A stretch of 64,000 nt of DNA from Ctenosaura bakeri (GCA_948474755.1 CAOLHI010000933.1:1-64000); one strand, 5' to 3'. Shown: positions 50,010 to 60,300, numbered from the stretch's first letter. Translations and numbers: made by a program. Notes: generated from the sequence alone by a model not told the origin.

Positions 50010-50145
50010 TAGTTGAGGACTATTGGCAACTTGTGGCCCTCCTGACTGCTGCTTTGGACCACTGGTTCTGCTAGCTAGGGCTGAGGAAATTCACAGTCTA
50101 ACAACATCAGGGCAGGTTACAAATTGCCAGTCTCTGCTCCAGAGG
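50010..50145. repeat. Palindromic MITE fragment (uncertain)
   Basis: GCAACTTGTGGCCCTCC near the left and its loose inverted counterpart at the right suggest a decayed copy of the family at 42718-42850. Confidence 0.25.
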
Positions 50146-50548
50146 TCTACAGAGACCTTCTTGTCCCAAAGACCTGGCCTATATGACAATTTGGCTACAA
50201 TTAAAATCAACTGTTTGCTACTTGACAAAAACTAGACTGCACGCAATCACTGTATTCCTGGCAATTTCTTATGTAGTTAGAATATTCCATGACAGCAGCC
50301 TGATGAATAGCTACCAGGGATTTACATTACCACAAAAACCACGGCACATTACAACACAGGTACGAAAATCAAATGACTCCAAATGTCTGGTGTTCTGACA
50401 GAAGTGTTTTAATATGCACCCAGAAACCAAATTATAAACCTTCAGCTATAAGGGTGAAAAACAATGCATAAGTGATCCCAATTTAATTCCGTTAAGAGTT
50501 TTTGATACCATGGTGGTAATGTATCAAACCTTATAATGCTCCAACTAC

Positions 50549-50582
50549 TGTCTGTCTGTCTGTCTGTCCGTCTGTCCATCCA
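50549..50582 (+). repeat. (GTCT)n microsatellite
   Basis: About eight GTCT units with two single-base changes. Confidence 0.9.
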
Positions 50583-50985
50583 TCATCTCATTTATATGCC
50601 ACCTTTCTCCCAGTGTGGGATGCAAAGAGACTCACAAAATCCATTAAAACTCAAGAATTAAAATCATCACATTTAAAATAGCATTAATTAAAAAAAATAC
50701 AAAAGTTGAAAAATAAAGTGCACAGCCCAATAAAGCCCTCTCTGATTACAGATTAAAAACCTGTTTAAACAAAATGGTCTTTGCCTGCCAGTGAAAGAAG
50801 AGCAAAAAGCTCACAGGGCAGGTGCCAACTTATCCTCCCATGGGAGGGAGGGATGGACCATCCACTGAGAAGTTTCTCTCCTGTGTCCTCACCAAGCGAG
50901 CCTGTGCCAGTGGCCAAACTGAGAAAATGCACTCTCCTGTGGATCTTAAGATTCTGGCAGGTTTGTGCAGTGCGGTACAGTCTTT
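50583..50985 (-). mobile_element. LINE 3' region, probably L2-type
   Basis: In reverse it ends with the common LINE terminus (AGAAAGGTGGCATATAAATG on the minus strand) next to the GTCT repeat. Upstream blocks such as GGTCTTTGCCTGCCAGTGAA and TCTCCTGTGTCCTCACCAAG (plus strand) occur in reptile L2-type 3' regions. Not coding. Confidence 0.45.
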
Positions 50986-51303
50986 CAGACAGTCTGAAAG
51001 ACAGTCTGAATTCTATCACATTAATGCTTTAAGTATTAATTCTGAAATCACTGAGATAATTTAGAGACCAAGTCAACATTTCTGAGTTATACAGCATTTT
51101 ACCATAATTATAAATAATACTTTTACAGAAACTGCTCTTACAGAAACTGTCAGTACCAGGATAGGACTATTAACACACTTAACTTCACAATGCTGTTATA
51201 TTTACTTCTTATTTTTATTTACTATTTTAAACAAAAAGCACTGGCTACAATGCAGCACTTTTGGCAACATGTTTCTATGTTTGCAATGATGATAAAACGT
51301 ATG

Positions 51304-51488
51304 AACAGGTTGCTTACCTGTAACTGTGGTTCTTCGAGTGGTCATCTGTGCCATCATACACTAGGAGCTTTAGCGCCTGCGCGGTAGCGTTCGGAAACTT
51401 CTAGAGCTTGTTCGCTTGGCGGGAACTCCTCCCCCACGCCGGTACTGCGCATGCTCCTCCCGCCGAGCAACGGTCTCTCCTCAGTTCT
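51304..51488 (+). repeat. DIRS inverted terminal repeat, 3' end of element
   Basis: The 134 bp at 51355-51488 are, read base by base, the exact reverse complement of 57230-57363. The outermost 50 bp (51304-51354) pair less exactly with the other end but are matched by the internal complementary region. Confidence 0.9.
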
Positions 51489-51545
51489 GTCGTCCGCCGT
51501 AGAACCTACAGGGACCTGAGAAAGAGGGGAGGAAGGGCGGGTGTG

Positions 51546-51643
51546 TATGATGGCACAGATGACCACTCGAAGAACCACAGTTACAGGTAAGCAACCTGTT
51601 CTTTTTCTTCGTGGTCTCTGTGCCTTCATACACTAGGAGACTG
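51546..51643 (+). repeat. DIRS internal complementary region (ICR)
   Basis: Read on the plus strand, this segment is the element's 3' terminus (TGTATGATGGCACAGATGAC through GTAAGCAACCTGTTC). It runs directly into the 5' terminus (TTCTTCGTGGTCTCTGTGCC, TTCATACACTAGGAG). It therefore contains the circle junction in complementary form, the hallmark that lets DIRS elements copy both ends and close a circle. The first half also forms a long hairpin with 51304-51360. Confidence 0.88.
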
Positions 51644-51675
51644 TGTAGCTTACCGGTCGGACGGCGGGTCAGGTC

Positions 51676-52710
51676 CTACAGCACGGAAGCCAACACCTCA
51701 CGTCCAAACCGGGCATCTCTGCGCGACCGGCAGTCGAGCCTGTAGTGGCGCACGAAGGTCGATGGTTGGGACCAGGTCGCCACACGGCAGAGTTCATGCA
51801 GGTCAACTCCTCGCAGGAGGGCCGCAGAAGTAGCCACAGCTCTGGTGGAGTGGGCTCGAAGCAGGACTGGCGGAGGCTTCCTCGCGAGCTCATACGCCAG
51901 TTCAATAGTCCTCACCACCCACTTGGAGAAGCGCTGGGTGGACACTTTTAGGCCCCTCCGACGTCGCCCATAGCAAACAAAGAGATGCGGCGTCTGTCGG
52001 AAGGAAGCAGTCCTGTCCTTGTAGAAAGCCAATGCCCGACGCACGTCCAGGGAGTGGAGGGACCGCTCCAACGGTGTCGTCGGGTTCGGGAAGAAGGCAG
52101 GCAGGATGATGTCCTGGTTGAGATGGAAACTGGACACCACCTTTGGCAGGAACGAGATGTCAGGTCTCAGGACCACCTTGTCCCTGTGGAAGACCGTGAA
52201 GGGCTCATCGGAACGAAGAGCTGTGATCTCACCCGCTCGCCTCGCTGAGGTCACCGCTACCAGGAAGGCAGTTTTCATTGTCAGGAGCCTGTCATCCGAG
52301 GTCGCCATTGGCTCGAAGGGCGGCTTCGTCAGCTGCGAGAGCACCAGCGAGAGGGACCACGGCGGTAGCGGCGGCGATACCGGCGGGTAGAGATGATGAA
52401 GTCCTTTCAGGAACCGCTTAACGGTATCGTTCCTGAAGAAGGCCGAGGCAGCAGATCGTGGCGGTTGGTATGCCACGATCGCGGAGAGATACACCTTCAG
52501 GGATGGAAACGCCAGGCCCTGTTGCCGGAGGTGCAGGAGGAAGTGCAGGACGGTCGAGAGCCCCGCGGGCGATACCGGCTCACTCCTCTCGTTAGCGAAG
52601 GTCAGGAAGCGTCGCCACTTGTATTGATAGTTGCGACGGGTGGATTCCTTCCTGGCCGCGACGAGGACGGTACCGAGCACGGGATCGTCAGTGCGATATC
52701 CTCCAGGCAT
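51676..52710 (-). CDS. DIRS tyrosine recombinase
   Basis: This 344-residue integrase-like enzyme inserts the circular DNA copy. The start is ATG at 52710 (MPGGYRTDD). It overlaps the RT stop by 23 nt in another frame, which would suit reinitiation. The N-terminal part has the SAM-like core-binding look (STRRNYQYKWRRFLTFANER). Catalytic motifs are SARRAGEI (Arg near 156), HSTRAVAT (HxxR near 284) and, after ATWSQPSTF, the nucleophile in VRHYRLD (Tyr near 322). All expected residues are in place and the length is normal for the family. The ICR follows directly after the stop. Confidence 0.92.
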   Translation of the reverse strand: MPGGYRTDDPVLGTVLVAARKESTRRNYQYKWRRFLTFANERSEPVSPAGLSTVLHFLLHLRQQGLAFPSLKVYLSAIVAYQPPRSAASAFFRNDTVKRFLKGLHHLYPPVSPPLPPWSLSLVLSQLTKPPFEPMATSDDRLLTMKTAFLVAVTSARRAGEITALRSDEPFTVFHRDKVVLRPDISFLPKVVSSFHLNQDIILPAFFPNPTTPLERSLHSLDVRRALAFYKDRTASFRQTPHLFVCYGRRRRGLKVSTQRFSKWVVRTIELAYELARKPPPVLLRAHSTRAVATSAALLRGVDLHELCRVATWSQPSTFVRHYRLDCRSRRDARFGREVLASVL

Positions 52711-54604
52711 GGAGGGCCAGGCGTGGCAGGTCCGGATGGAGGACTCGGCCGCCGGAGTGGGAGAGCAGGTCCGGTGTCGGTGGCAACCGGAGCAGGTCGT
52801 CTCGCGCGGCTTGTAGCAGGGGTGCGAACCAATGTTGCCTCGGCCAGTACGGGGCTACCAGGATCGCGTCGGCTCGGTCGGCGAGGATCTTCGATATCGT
52901 CCGGCCGAGCAGCGGGAACGGCGGGAACGCGTAGAGGAGTTCCCCGGTCCACGGAAACTGGAAAGCGTCCCCGATGGAGGCACGATCGTGGCCCGCTCTG
53001 GAACAGAATCGGCGACACTTCGCGTTTTCCCTGGTCGCGAAGAGGTCGATCGATGGTTCGCCCCAGCGGTCCCGAATCAGTCTGAACGCCTCTCCGGAGA
53101 GAGACCATTCGTGATGGGATGAGGTGTCCCTGCTGAGGGCGTCTGCCGTGGTGTTCTCCTGCCCGGCCAGGTGAACCGCCACGGGATGCGTGTGCAGGCG
53201 AATGCACCATTCCCACAGGTCGAGCGCGATGTCGAGCAGGGTCGTGGAATGAGTCCCACCTTGTCTGTTGATGTAGCAGACGGCGGTGGTGTTGTCCGTC
53301 AGAATCAGGACCGTGCGCCCCGCCACGGCATGGCGGAACGCCCGTAGGGCTTTCCAGACGGCGAGCAGCTCCAGCGCGTTGATATGGAGAGCGGTCTCGT
53401 CGTCGGTCCATCTGTCGCGGACTCTGAGATCGCCGCAGTGGGCACCCCATCCATACAGGGAGGCGTCGGTCGTTACCGTCACCTTCGGTGTCGGCTGTTG
53501 GAAAGGCATCCCTGACATGAGATTGCGTCGCGACTGCCACCATCGGAGGGATGAGCGGACGTCTCCCGGCAGCTGCAGTTGGAGTGTCTGTTCGTCTCGC
53601 AGGGGGTCGAATATGCGGACGAACCAGTGTTGAAGAGGTCTTGCTCTCAGCCTGGCGAGATATGTCACAGCGGTCGTCGCAGCCATGTAGCCCAAGAGCT
53701 GCTGGACACTTCTCGCAGATAACGTCGGGGCCGTACGAGCGTGAGCGGCGGCCCGGATCAAGGTTTGTGCTCGAGACTCTGGTAGGTACGCCCTGGCGGA
53801 GGTCGAGTCGAGCGTCGCCCCGATGAAGTCCAAGATCCTCGCCGGCTCGAGGTGGGACTTCTTCTGATTCACTCGTAGACCAAGGCGGGTCAGGAGTGAC
53901 AACGTCATGTGGACGTCGTGGTAAAGTCTCTGTTTGCAGGACGCCACCAACAGCCAATCGTCGAGGTAGGGGAAGACGGAAGCGCCCTTCGTCCGCAGGT
54001 AGGATACCACCGGGGCCATGCACTTGGTGAAGACCCTTGGGGCAGTCGAGAGTCCGAACGGCAGCACCTTGTACTGGTAACAGGTGTCGTCGACTGCGAA
54101 GCGGAGGTACCGTCTGTGCTGCGGGCGAATGGCGATATGGAAGTATGCGTCTCGGAGATCGATGGAGGCGAACCAGTCCCCTCGATGTAGGAAGGGTAGG
54201 ATCGACGGTATCGTGACCATCTTGAACCTTTTGGGGCGGATGTAGTAGTTCACCCCTCTGAGGTCTAGGATCGGCCGGAGGGTACCGTTGGCTTTCGGTA
54301 CCGTGAAGTACCTGGAGAAGAAGCCGGTGGTCTTGGCCTCTTGCGGGAGCTGCTCGATCGCCCCTTTCTGGAGGAGGGATTGGATCTCTTCCAGGAGGGC
54401 CGGACTCGACGGCGTGGAGTAGTAAACGCCGCGAGGAGGAATATCGAGAAACTCGATGGCGTAGCCAAGACGGACGATGGAAAGCACCCAAGAGTCCGTA
54501 GTGACATACTGCCACTCCGCTAGGTGTCGAGCGAGAGTCGGTCGGTCTCCGAGCGCTGATGGTAGGCTGAAGAGTGGGTATTGGTGGGTCCTGCCAGGCA
54601 CGTC
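52688..54604 (-). CDS. DIRS reverse transcriptase / RNase H
   Basis: This 637-residue frame copies element RNA. Counting from the GTG at 54601, RT motifs are PKANGTLRPILDLRGVN, SIDLRDAYFHIAI (motif A Asp near 150), YKVLPFGLSTAPRVF and FPYLDDWLLV (YLDD near 212). RNase H residues are VTTDASLYGWG (near 376), INALELLAVW (Glu near 405), LILTDNTTAV (near 434) and NTTADALSRD (near 486), so the full D-E-D-D set is present. There is no AUG before FKMVTI inside the RT domain, so translation must come from Gag by a +1 shift or from a non-AUG codon. The stop (TGA, 52690-52688) lies 23 nt inside the recombinase ORF. Confidence 0.92.
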   Translation of the reverse strand, partial: DVPGRTHQYPLFSLPSALGDRPTLARHLAEWQYVTTDSWVLSIVRLGYAIEFLDIPPRGVYYSTPSSPALLEEIQSLLQKGAIEQLPQEAKTTGFFSRYFTVPKANGTLRPILDLRGVNYYIRPKRFKMVTIPSILPFLHRGDWFASIDLRDAYFHIAIRPQHRRYLRFAVDDTCYQYKVLPFGLSTAPRVFTKCMAPVVSYLRTKGASVFPYLDDWLLVASCKQRLYHDVHMTLSLLTRLGLRVNQKKSHLEPARILDFIGATLDSTSARAYLPESRAQTLIRAAAHARTAPTLSARSVQQLLGYMAATTAVTYLARLRARPLQHWFVRIFDPLRDEQTLQLQLPGDVRSSLRWWQSRRNLMSGMPFQQPTPKVTVTTDASLYGWGAHCGDLRVRDRWTDDETALHINALELLAVWKALRAFRHAVAGRTVLILTDNTTAVCYINRQGGTHSTTLLDIALDLWEWCIRLHTHPVAVHLAGQENTTADALSRDTSSHHEWSLSGEAFRLIRDRWGEPSIDLFATRENAKCRRFCSRAGHDRASIGDAFQFPWTGELLYAFPPFPLLGRTISKILADRADAILVAPYWPRQHWFAPLLQAARDDLLRLPPTPDLLSHSGGRVLHPDLPRLALHAWRISH

Positions 54605-54611
54605 AAAACCG
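54599..54611 (-). promoter_or_regulatory. Predicted +1 frameshift site at the gag stop
   Basis: Element sense reads CGG TTT TGA C GTG. A tRNA on TTT can re-pair with TTT one base on, because four T's lie in a row. The frame then continues GAC GTG CCT into RT. A slow UGA-C in the A site after a slippery P-site codon is the arrangement of the bacterial release factor 2 site (CUU UGA C). Confidence 0.55.
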
Positions 54612-57055
54612 AGACTTTGTCTCGGAGGAGGACTTCTTCGACGAAGGCGGGCGCCGCCTAATCGTGCGTCTGGCCGATGAGCCGGAGGACGGTCTCGACT
54701 GTCCAGACTGGGCCGAACGCTGGAACGACGAGGTGGAAGATCGTCGCCAGGATGGTCGGAAGGTGGAGGCCCTGCGGGTCTGCGTGGCCGGCTGCAGCCC
54801 GATCTTTTTTGCGGTCAGTCTCGCCTTGACGAGATTGTCCAAAGCTTCGTCTGTGGACGAATTGAATAGGCCTTCACCGTCGAAGGGGAGATCTTCAATC
54901 CTCCTTCTGGTGTCCTCCTGGATGTCGGCCGGTCGAAGCCAAGCATGGCGGCGGAGGCCGACGGATCCCGCCATGACCCGGGAGGCGATCTCCACTGCGT
55001 GCCGGGAGGAGGCCATCTGGTGCCGAGCGATGGAGATAGCCTCATTGAAGATCACGGAGGAGGCTTGGCGGATGTCCTCCGGTACCGCTTCCATCGCTGG
55101 TTGCAGGCGATCGAGCACTTTCTTCAGGTATGCCACGAGGCAAGCCTGAGTGTTGGACAGCCTGATCTGCAAGGAGGCAGCCGAATAGAACCTCCTTGCG
55201 TAGGCGTCCAACTTCCTGCCCTCTTTGTCCGGCGGGGTGGTGTGTTGCCTGCCAGAGCCTTTCGTCTGCGCGGACTCGACGACCACAGAGTTCGGTGCAG
55301 GGTGATTAAATAGATAACCGGCGTTATCCTTCTGCACCCTGTAGAGGTGTTCTAACCGCTGCGGTATCGGCTGAGCCGAGGCCGGTCTATCCCAGGCGGC
55401 CTTCACCAGTCTGGATACCCGGGGCAGGAGAGGCAGCGGGGCCGTGGAAGGTCGCTTCTCCTCGAAAACGGAGAAGGCTGGATCGTCATCCTCCGGCTCC
55501 GCATCGGCGATCTTAAGGCCGAGGGTAGTGGCCATGCGGAGCAGCATCGCAGAGAACTGGTGGACGTCCTCTGGAGCAGAATCTGGGATCGGGTCCCCGA
55601 ATCCCAACGGAGGAGACTCCTGGGAGGCCGCCTCAGACACCTCAGACTCCGCACTCGAGTCGTACGACTCCGAGCTCGGTGAGTCCTCTCGCCGCTCGCT
55701 CTCCGGCTCCTTCGTAGTCGCCGCAGGTGTTGCCTTCCTAGGCTTCTCCGCAGCCGGGGCGGTGGTAGCAGCAGCGTCCCGCTTGGGATGGCTGACCACT
55801 GACTTCACCCTCTTGGTGGTGACCGGGGTAGTCTGGCAGGCTGACGTCGTCGTAGCCCGCTCAGTCACCACCGACTCCGTAGGGCGCGTCGCCGTTGCCG
55901 TGACCCTAGGAGGTGGCGATATCGCCCGATACCTTGGTGAAGGCTCCCTCGCCCTATGATATCGAGGGGAGGGAGAGCGGCTGAAGGAGCGGCGGTCTGA
56001 CGGAGATCGGCTTTGGCGTCGACGGTACCGAGCCTCGTCCCCTCTAGGCGAGCGCGATTCGCGCTGTCGACGAGGTGACCGGGACCTCCGGAAGGTCTCC
56101 CAGCGACTCGGGCCACGATGGTACCGATCCCGGTACGATGGCGAATGCGACCGATAGGAGGCCGGGCGCTCTCTCCATTCAGATTCCCTCGCGTACCTGG
56201 CCACGTAGGACGCCGAGGTGTATCTGGAGGCAGACGAGCGAGGTTGTTCCTCTCTTGTCTCCCTCGGAGGCGGCGAGGCCACCGGACGCTCGGAAGAGCG
56301 GGACCGGGACCTGAAGGAGGTCGAACGCCGCTCCGGAGAAGCAGAGGGCTCTCTCTGCTGCAGGTCGGCCGACCTGCGACGGCTAAGAGGGCGGTGGCGC
56401 TCCTCCACCAGGGTTGGAGGGTCTGCCACAGGCGAGTCCGGGCGCTGTTGGGGAACGTCCTCGATCTCATCCTCCGAGAGGTCGACGGACTCGCCTCGCC
56501 CTTTGGAAGGCTGCTGAGTAGGAGGAGGAGTAGGAGGTTGAGCGTCCCCAGCCGGGGAGCGCTTCTTTTCCTTCTTCTTCTTCTTCTTCTCCTTCTCCTT
56601 GCCCTTGCCTCCGTCCGGAGCAGGGCGCTTTTTTGCAGGCGTCTCCGTAAGGGGAGCCTCAGCCTTCCTCGCCGTCGAGGATCCTTTCGCTGACTTGGCA
56701 GCCGCCGACAGCTTCGGGATCCTCGGTAACGCCGAGATCGGCGTTTCGCCGGTACCGAGCCCGATACCGACGAGGTGGACGGAACGGCAGCCGCCGATAC
56801 CGTCGATGGCGTGGTCGTCTTCTTGTCGGCCATCTTGGAAGTGGAGGTCTCGTCTATCGCCCGCAGAGACTGTTCCCAACAATAAGATTTGAGTCTCGCG
56901 GAGCGGTTGCGAAGAGTTTGGGGAGTAAAATCCCTGCAAATTGGGCAAGTCCGGATGTTGTGGGACTCGCCCAAACAGAAGAGACACTCCTTATGGCCGT
57001 CGTTGAGGGCAACCTTGCGGCCGCAGGACACGCACTTCTTAAAGAGCGCGGACAT
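54603..57055 (-). CDS. DIRS Gag-like protein, interrupted frame
   Basis: The start is ATG at 57055 (MSALFKKC). The N-terminus holds a Cys/His cluster with C8, C11, C24, C27, H32, C37 and C40, likely zinc-binding and nucleic-acid-binding. After about 100 residues (near 56750) the reading must shift -1 to stay in the frame that runs to the TGA at 54603. That second frame has a poly-Lys block (near 56570-56600), acidic and proline-rich stretches, and an RS domain (about 55925-56100; SRSPRR, SRSPSD, SRSPSPRY). It ends with a conserved-looking helical C-terminus (55340-54850). No slippery heptamer is evident at the shift, so a 1-nt deletion is more likely than programmed shifting. Downstream, the RT frame is +1 to this one. 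Confidence 0.7.
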
Positions 57056-57229
57056 AAGACGAAGAAACGCCAAACTCCGAAATCCAAAAAAGACGAAAAC
57101 CGAAGGGGGAGTCCGAAAGAGAGGTCAAAGACAGTCCGAAAGTCCGTAAAACCGTGAAAAAACAGCAAGCCAAGCACGACGTGAGAGGAACAAACTAAAG
57201 AACCTTCCGTACGCGGCGGTGGACGAGAA

Positions 57230-57389
57230 AGAACTGAGGAGAGACCGTTGCTCGGCGGGAGGAGCATGCGCAGTACCGGCGTGGGGGAGGAGTTCCCGCC
57301 AAGCGAACAAGCTCTAGAAGTTTCCGAACGCTACCGCGCAGGCGCTAAAGCTCCTAGTGTATGAAGGCACAGAGACCACGAAGAAGAAC
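57230..57389 (-). repeat. DIRS inverted terminal repeat, 5' end of element
   Basis: Partner of 51304-51488; identical over 134 bp. The outer end (GTTCTTCTTCGTGGTCTCTG read in element sense) recurs inside the element at 51598-51618. Confidence 0.9.
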
Positions 57390-60300
57390 TTAAAATCAAT
57401 CAATTCAGCTGCTATACAGTGAACAGTACTGCACTAAATCCAATGTAGCAGTGGTTCTTAACCTGGGGATCCACAAAAGACTTGAAGGCTGCCCAGCTCA
57501 TCTTATCCCCCTCAAAGGAGTGGTGATGTGGCAGGAACCAAGCCCAAAGGAGGCAGACAGATCAGCTGGCTGGCAGGGTTGCCATTTAATCCACTCCAGC
57601 CTTAAACTGATGGGAAAAAGCAGGAGAGAAGTCTTCCCTCCCACTCCAGCGCCTCTCAGGGAGGGGTGTGCCTACTTATTTCTCCCTTCACTCCCAATCT
57701 AAAGACCCTTGATAAGCAATTTTAAATAAACATTCAGTGCTTTTTAGGGTTGTAAATCTTAAGTCTTGGGGGTCCATGATGACAAAAGATATTTAAAGGG
57801 GGTCCCTGGTGAAGAAAAGGTTAAGAACCCCCCACTGCAATATAACATTAGAACTCCATAGGAAAACAAATTTCTCCATTTCTTTCAAGAGAGAATAAAC
57901 AGCAGTACTTGGTATGCTACTCCTTAGAGATATGACTTTATTCCCCTCTATTGATGCAAATGAGGAAGTCATCTCAAAATGAAACAACAGCCCAAAGGGG
58001 CCCAAAAGAATGACCAAACTGGCCTCCATGCCCTCTGGGAGAAAAAAGCTAAGTTAAAAATGGGGCAAACAAATCATCCTTTTTTCAAAATTAGGGGTAT
58101 TTGCGTGGTGGGGGGAGGCTAGAGCATCAAAATGTCCTTAATGAGCTGAATTTAGCCTTTAGGCTACACTTTTCCTCCTTCTTACCTAAATAGATATTAA
58201 GCTGTTTTACTGAACTATGAAGAATTCTGCTTATGAGCTAGAACTTTTTCTTTAAGTATGGAGATTAAACCTGACGTGTCCTCAAAGTGGCCTCAGACCA
58301 TAAAATATGGCTTTTTAATGTCAAACAGTACACGGAGATCTTATTTATAAGATAAATGGTTGTACCAAGAGGAGGACTCCAGGAACAGTAATTCACCTTC
58401 TCTTTTTGATCTGAAAAAAAGCATGAGATTCTGGAGCAGCTGAGGGCCACAAAAACATCCTTGGTGGCCTGATATATAATTTCCTGAAGTAGAACTGGTC
58501 AAAGATCTTTGCTTCCTCAAGCAAAGGAAAGAGGTCCTTCTTTTCCTTTTGCTCAGAAACCTCAGTTGGCCCAAAGAATTCCTAGATTGATAATTTGGGC
58601 TGGATATAAGGAACATAGAATTCCTATGTCACAACAGCTTCAGTGCCTGCTGGTCCATATCTTCAGTGCCTGCTGGTCCATATTCAAATACCTGATTATG
58701 AACTATGAATTCATATGCACCTTCCTATAACTATACAGATCCAGGCTATCCAGGCATCTCCCCGTATGAACCTGCTCAGCATCTTAGATCACCAGGGCAG
58801 GCCATTCCACCAACTTCCCATGGATGTTTGGTAAGAACACAGCAGAGGGTCTCCCTTGTGGCTGCTCCCAGGATTTAGAAACCTCTCCCTAAGGAGACCA
58901 AACAGCTACCTCCTTGCTGTCCTTCTGCCAGCAAATGGGGGAAAAAAATCTGTTCCAACACTATATTAGGAACTGATACCCAGGACTTTTTGTGGTATGC
59001 TGTCTTAAATTGCCATAGACAGAATCATAATAGCACCATTTTGAAAAGTGGCACTACTTGGAACATACTACTTTATCTAATGATACCTATCTGATTCACC
59101 CCTTCTTTTTTAAAAAAATACGATCACTGATGGTCAAAAATTCCGATCAGTAACACCTGGTAGACCGCAAAACTCAGACAATAATTCTATGTAGTGATGC
59201 TGGTCTATGACCGTAATAATAAAGATTCATTCATATGTACACAAACTAACTAGACTGGCAATTGAATTCTGCTTCAACACTACTGAGAGGACTGTATAGT
59301 CCATAAAATACAGGGCAGCATTGTTTGAGTGATACGCACAGTTCTGTCCAAGAAGAAAACCTAGGAATCTGCAACTACTGCCCCTATAATCTACCATCTC
59401 ATTCTGTCTGGAGGTAATGAGACTCCTCCAAGACATCAATGAAATCTCTGAGTTTTTTCTTTTCTCTCCCTCCACCACTCTCCTTTATAAATTCACTCAC
59501 ACACACCCAAACACCCTTCAGGGACCCAGCATGTACAGATGCCTCCAATCAACTCTACCTTGGATTCCCTCTTTTCTCTTCTGGTTTGGCTCATAAGTAA
59601 CTATATGCATATAAATGCAAAGGATTTGCACAATGGTGTAGTTAGGTACTTTTTGGTTCTGGTTTTATTAAGGAACAGGGAGCTTTTTCAAACTGTACTC
59701 AGTATTATTGCACCTACTTGAAAAATATGCTAAGCCAACCCTATTGTAATCCCTCCCCATCTCTTATGCCATAGATGCCTTAGATATCTGCCTCAATGTC
59801 CTGTACCGATGACATGACTGGAACTAAGGTGCTAGTTATTGTGCAGATTGTTTTCCTTCACCCAGCAGCACTGTTGAATGGTATAGTCTTCTGTTTTTCC
59901 ATCTCCTTTAGAGAGAAACTGGCAGAGCAGCACTGAACGTGACTTTTGCCCCTGCTCTAAATTGCTTGGTCTTTACACACTCCCACCCTCAAGCAAAAAG
60001 TATGACCTTTCTTTTAACCAGAATAGTAGTGTGAAAAGGCAGGTCATACACTCAATTAAGATATTCAACACACAGTGCAGCCCTAATAGCCTCAGCAGTT
60101 TCGAGCAAAAGCAAAGAAGTGAGATTTGAACTAGACAAATGAGGAGGAAGCGAATGAAATGTGACTATAAGGATAACATTCAACCTCTGTGTTGTTGCAT
60201 TTAACTTGCCAAGAAACCTCCATCATGCTGACACACTTCTTTGTAATGTGCAGGCTATGATTTTTTTTTTTTTTTTACATTTGTTTTCAAATTTGACTTT

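Larger units (their letters stand above)
51304..57389 (-). mobile_element. DIRS-type tyrosine-recombinase retrotransposon
   Basis: This complete 6.1-kb DIRS element is in the same orientation as HCN1. In element order: inverted terminal repeat, gag (57055 down to 54603), RT/RNase H (54604 to 52688), tyrosine recombinase (52710 to 51676), internal complementary region and inverted terminal repeat. Both ends show AAC on the plus strand (51304-51306 and 57387-57389) and there is no ordinary target duplication. This fits recombinase-mediated insertion of a circular intermediate. It is markedly GC- and CpG-rich against AT-rich flanks, which suggests a recent arrival. RT and recombinase are open. 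Gag appears to have one internal frame break. No DNA-methyltransferase domain was recognised. Confidence 0.9.

Noticed and set aside
52602..54515. Second 637-codon open frame overlapping the DIRS RT
   Set aside because: It has no domain signature; it is a by-product of high GC and CpG in the RT gene. The same applies to the plus-strand frames of 90-230 codons across 51400-56900.
55865..56740. Arg-rich C-terminal part of the 402-codon frame in gag
   Set aside because: It is the out-of-frame reading of the Ser/Pro/Lys-rich Gag body after the frame break.
56600..56987. GTG-started N-terminus of the long Gag frame
   Set aside because: Upstream of about 56750 that frame only shadows the zinc-cluster frame. 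The ATG at 57055 with the Cys/His cluster is the convincing N-terminus.
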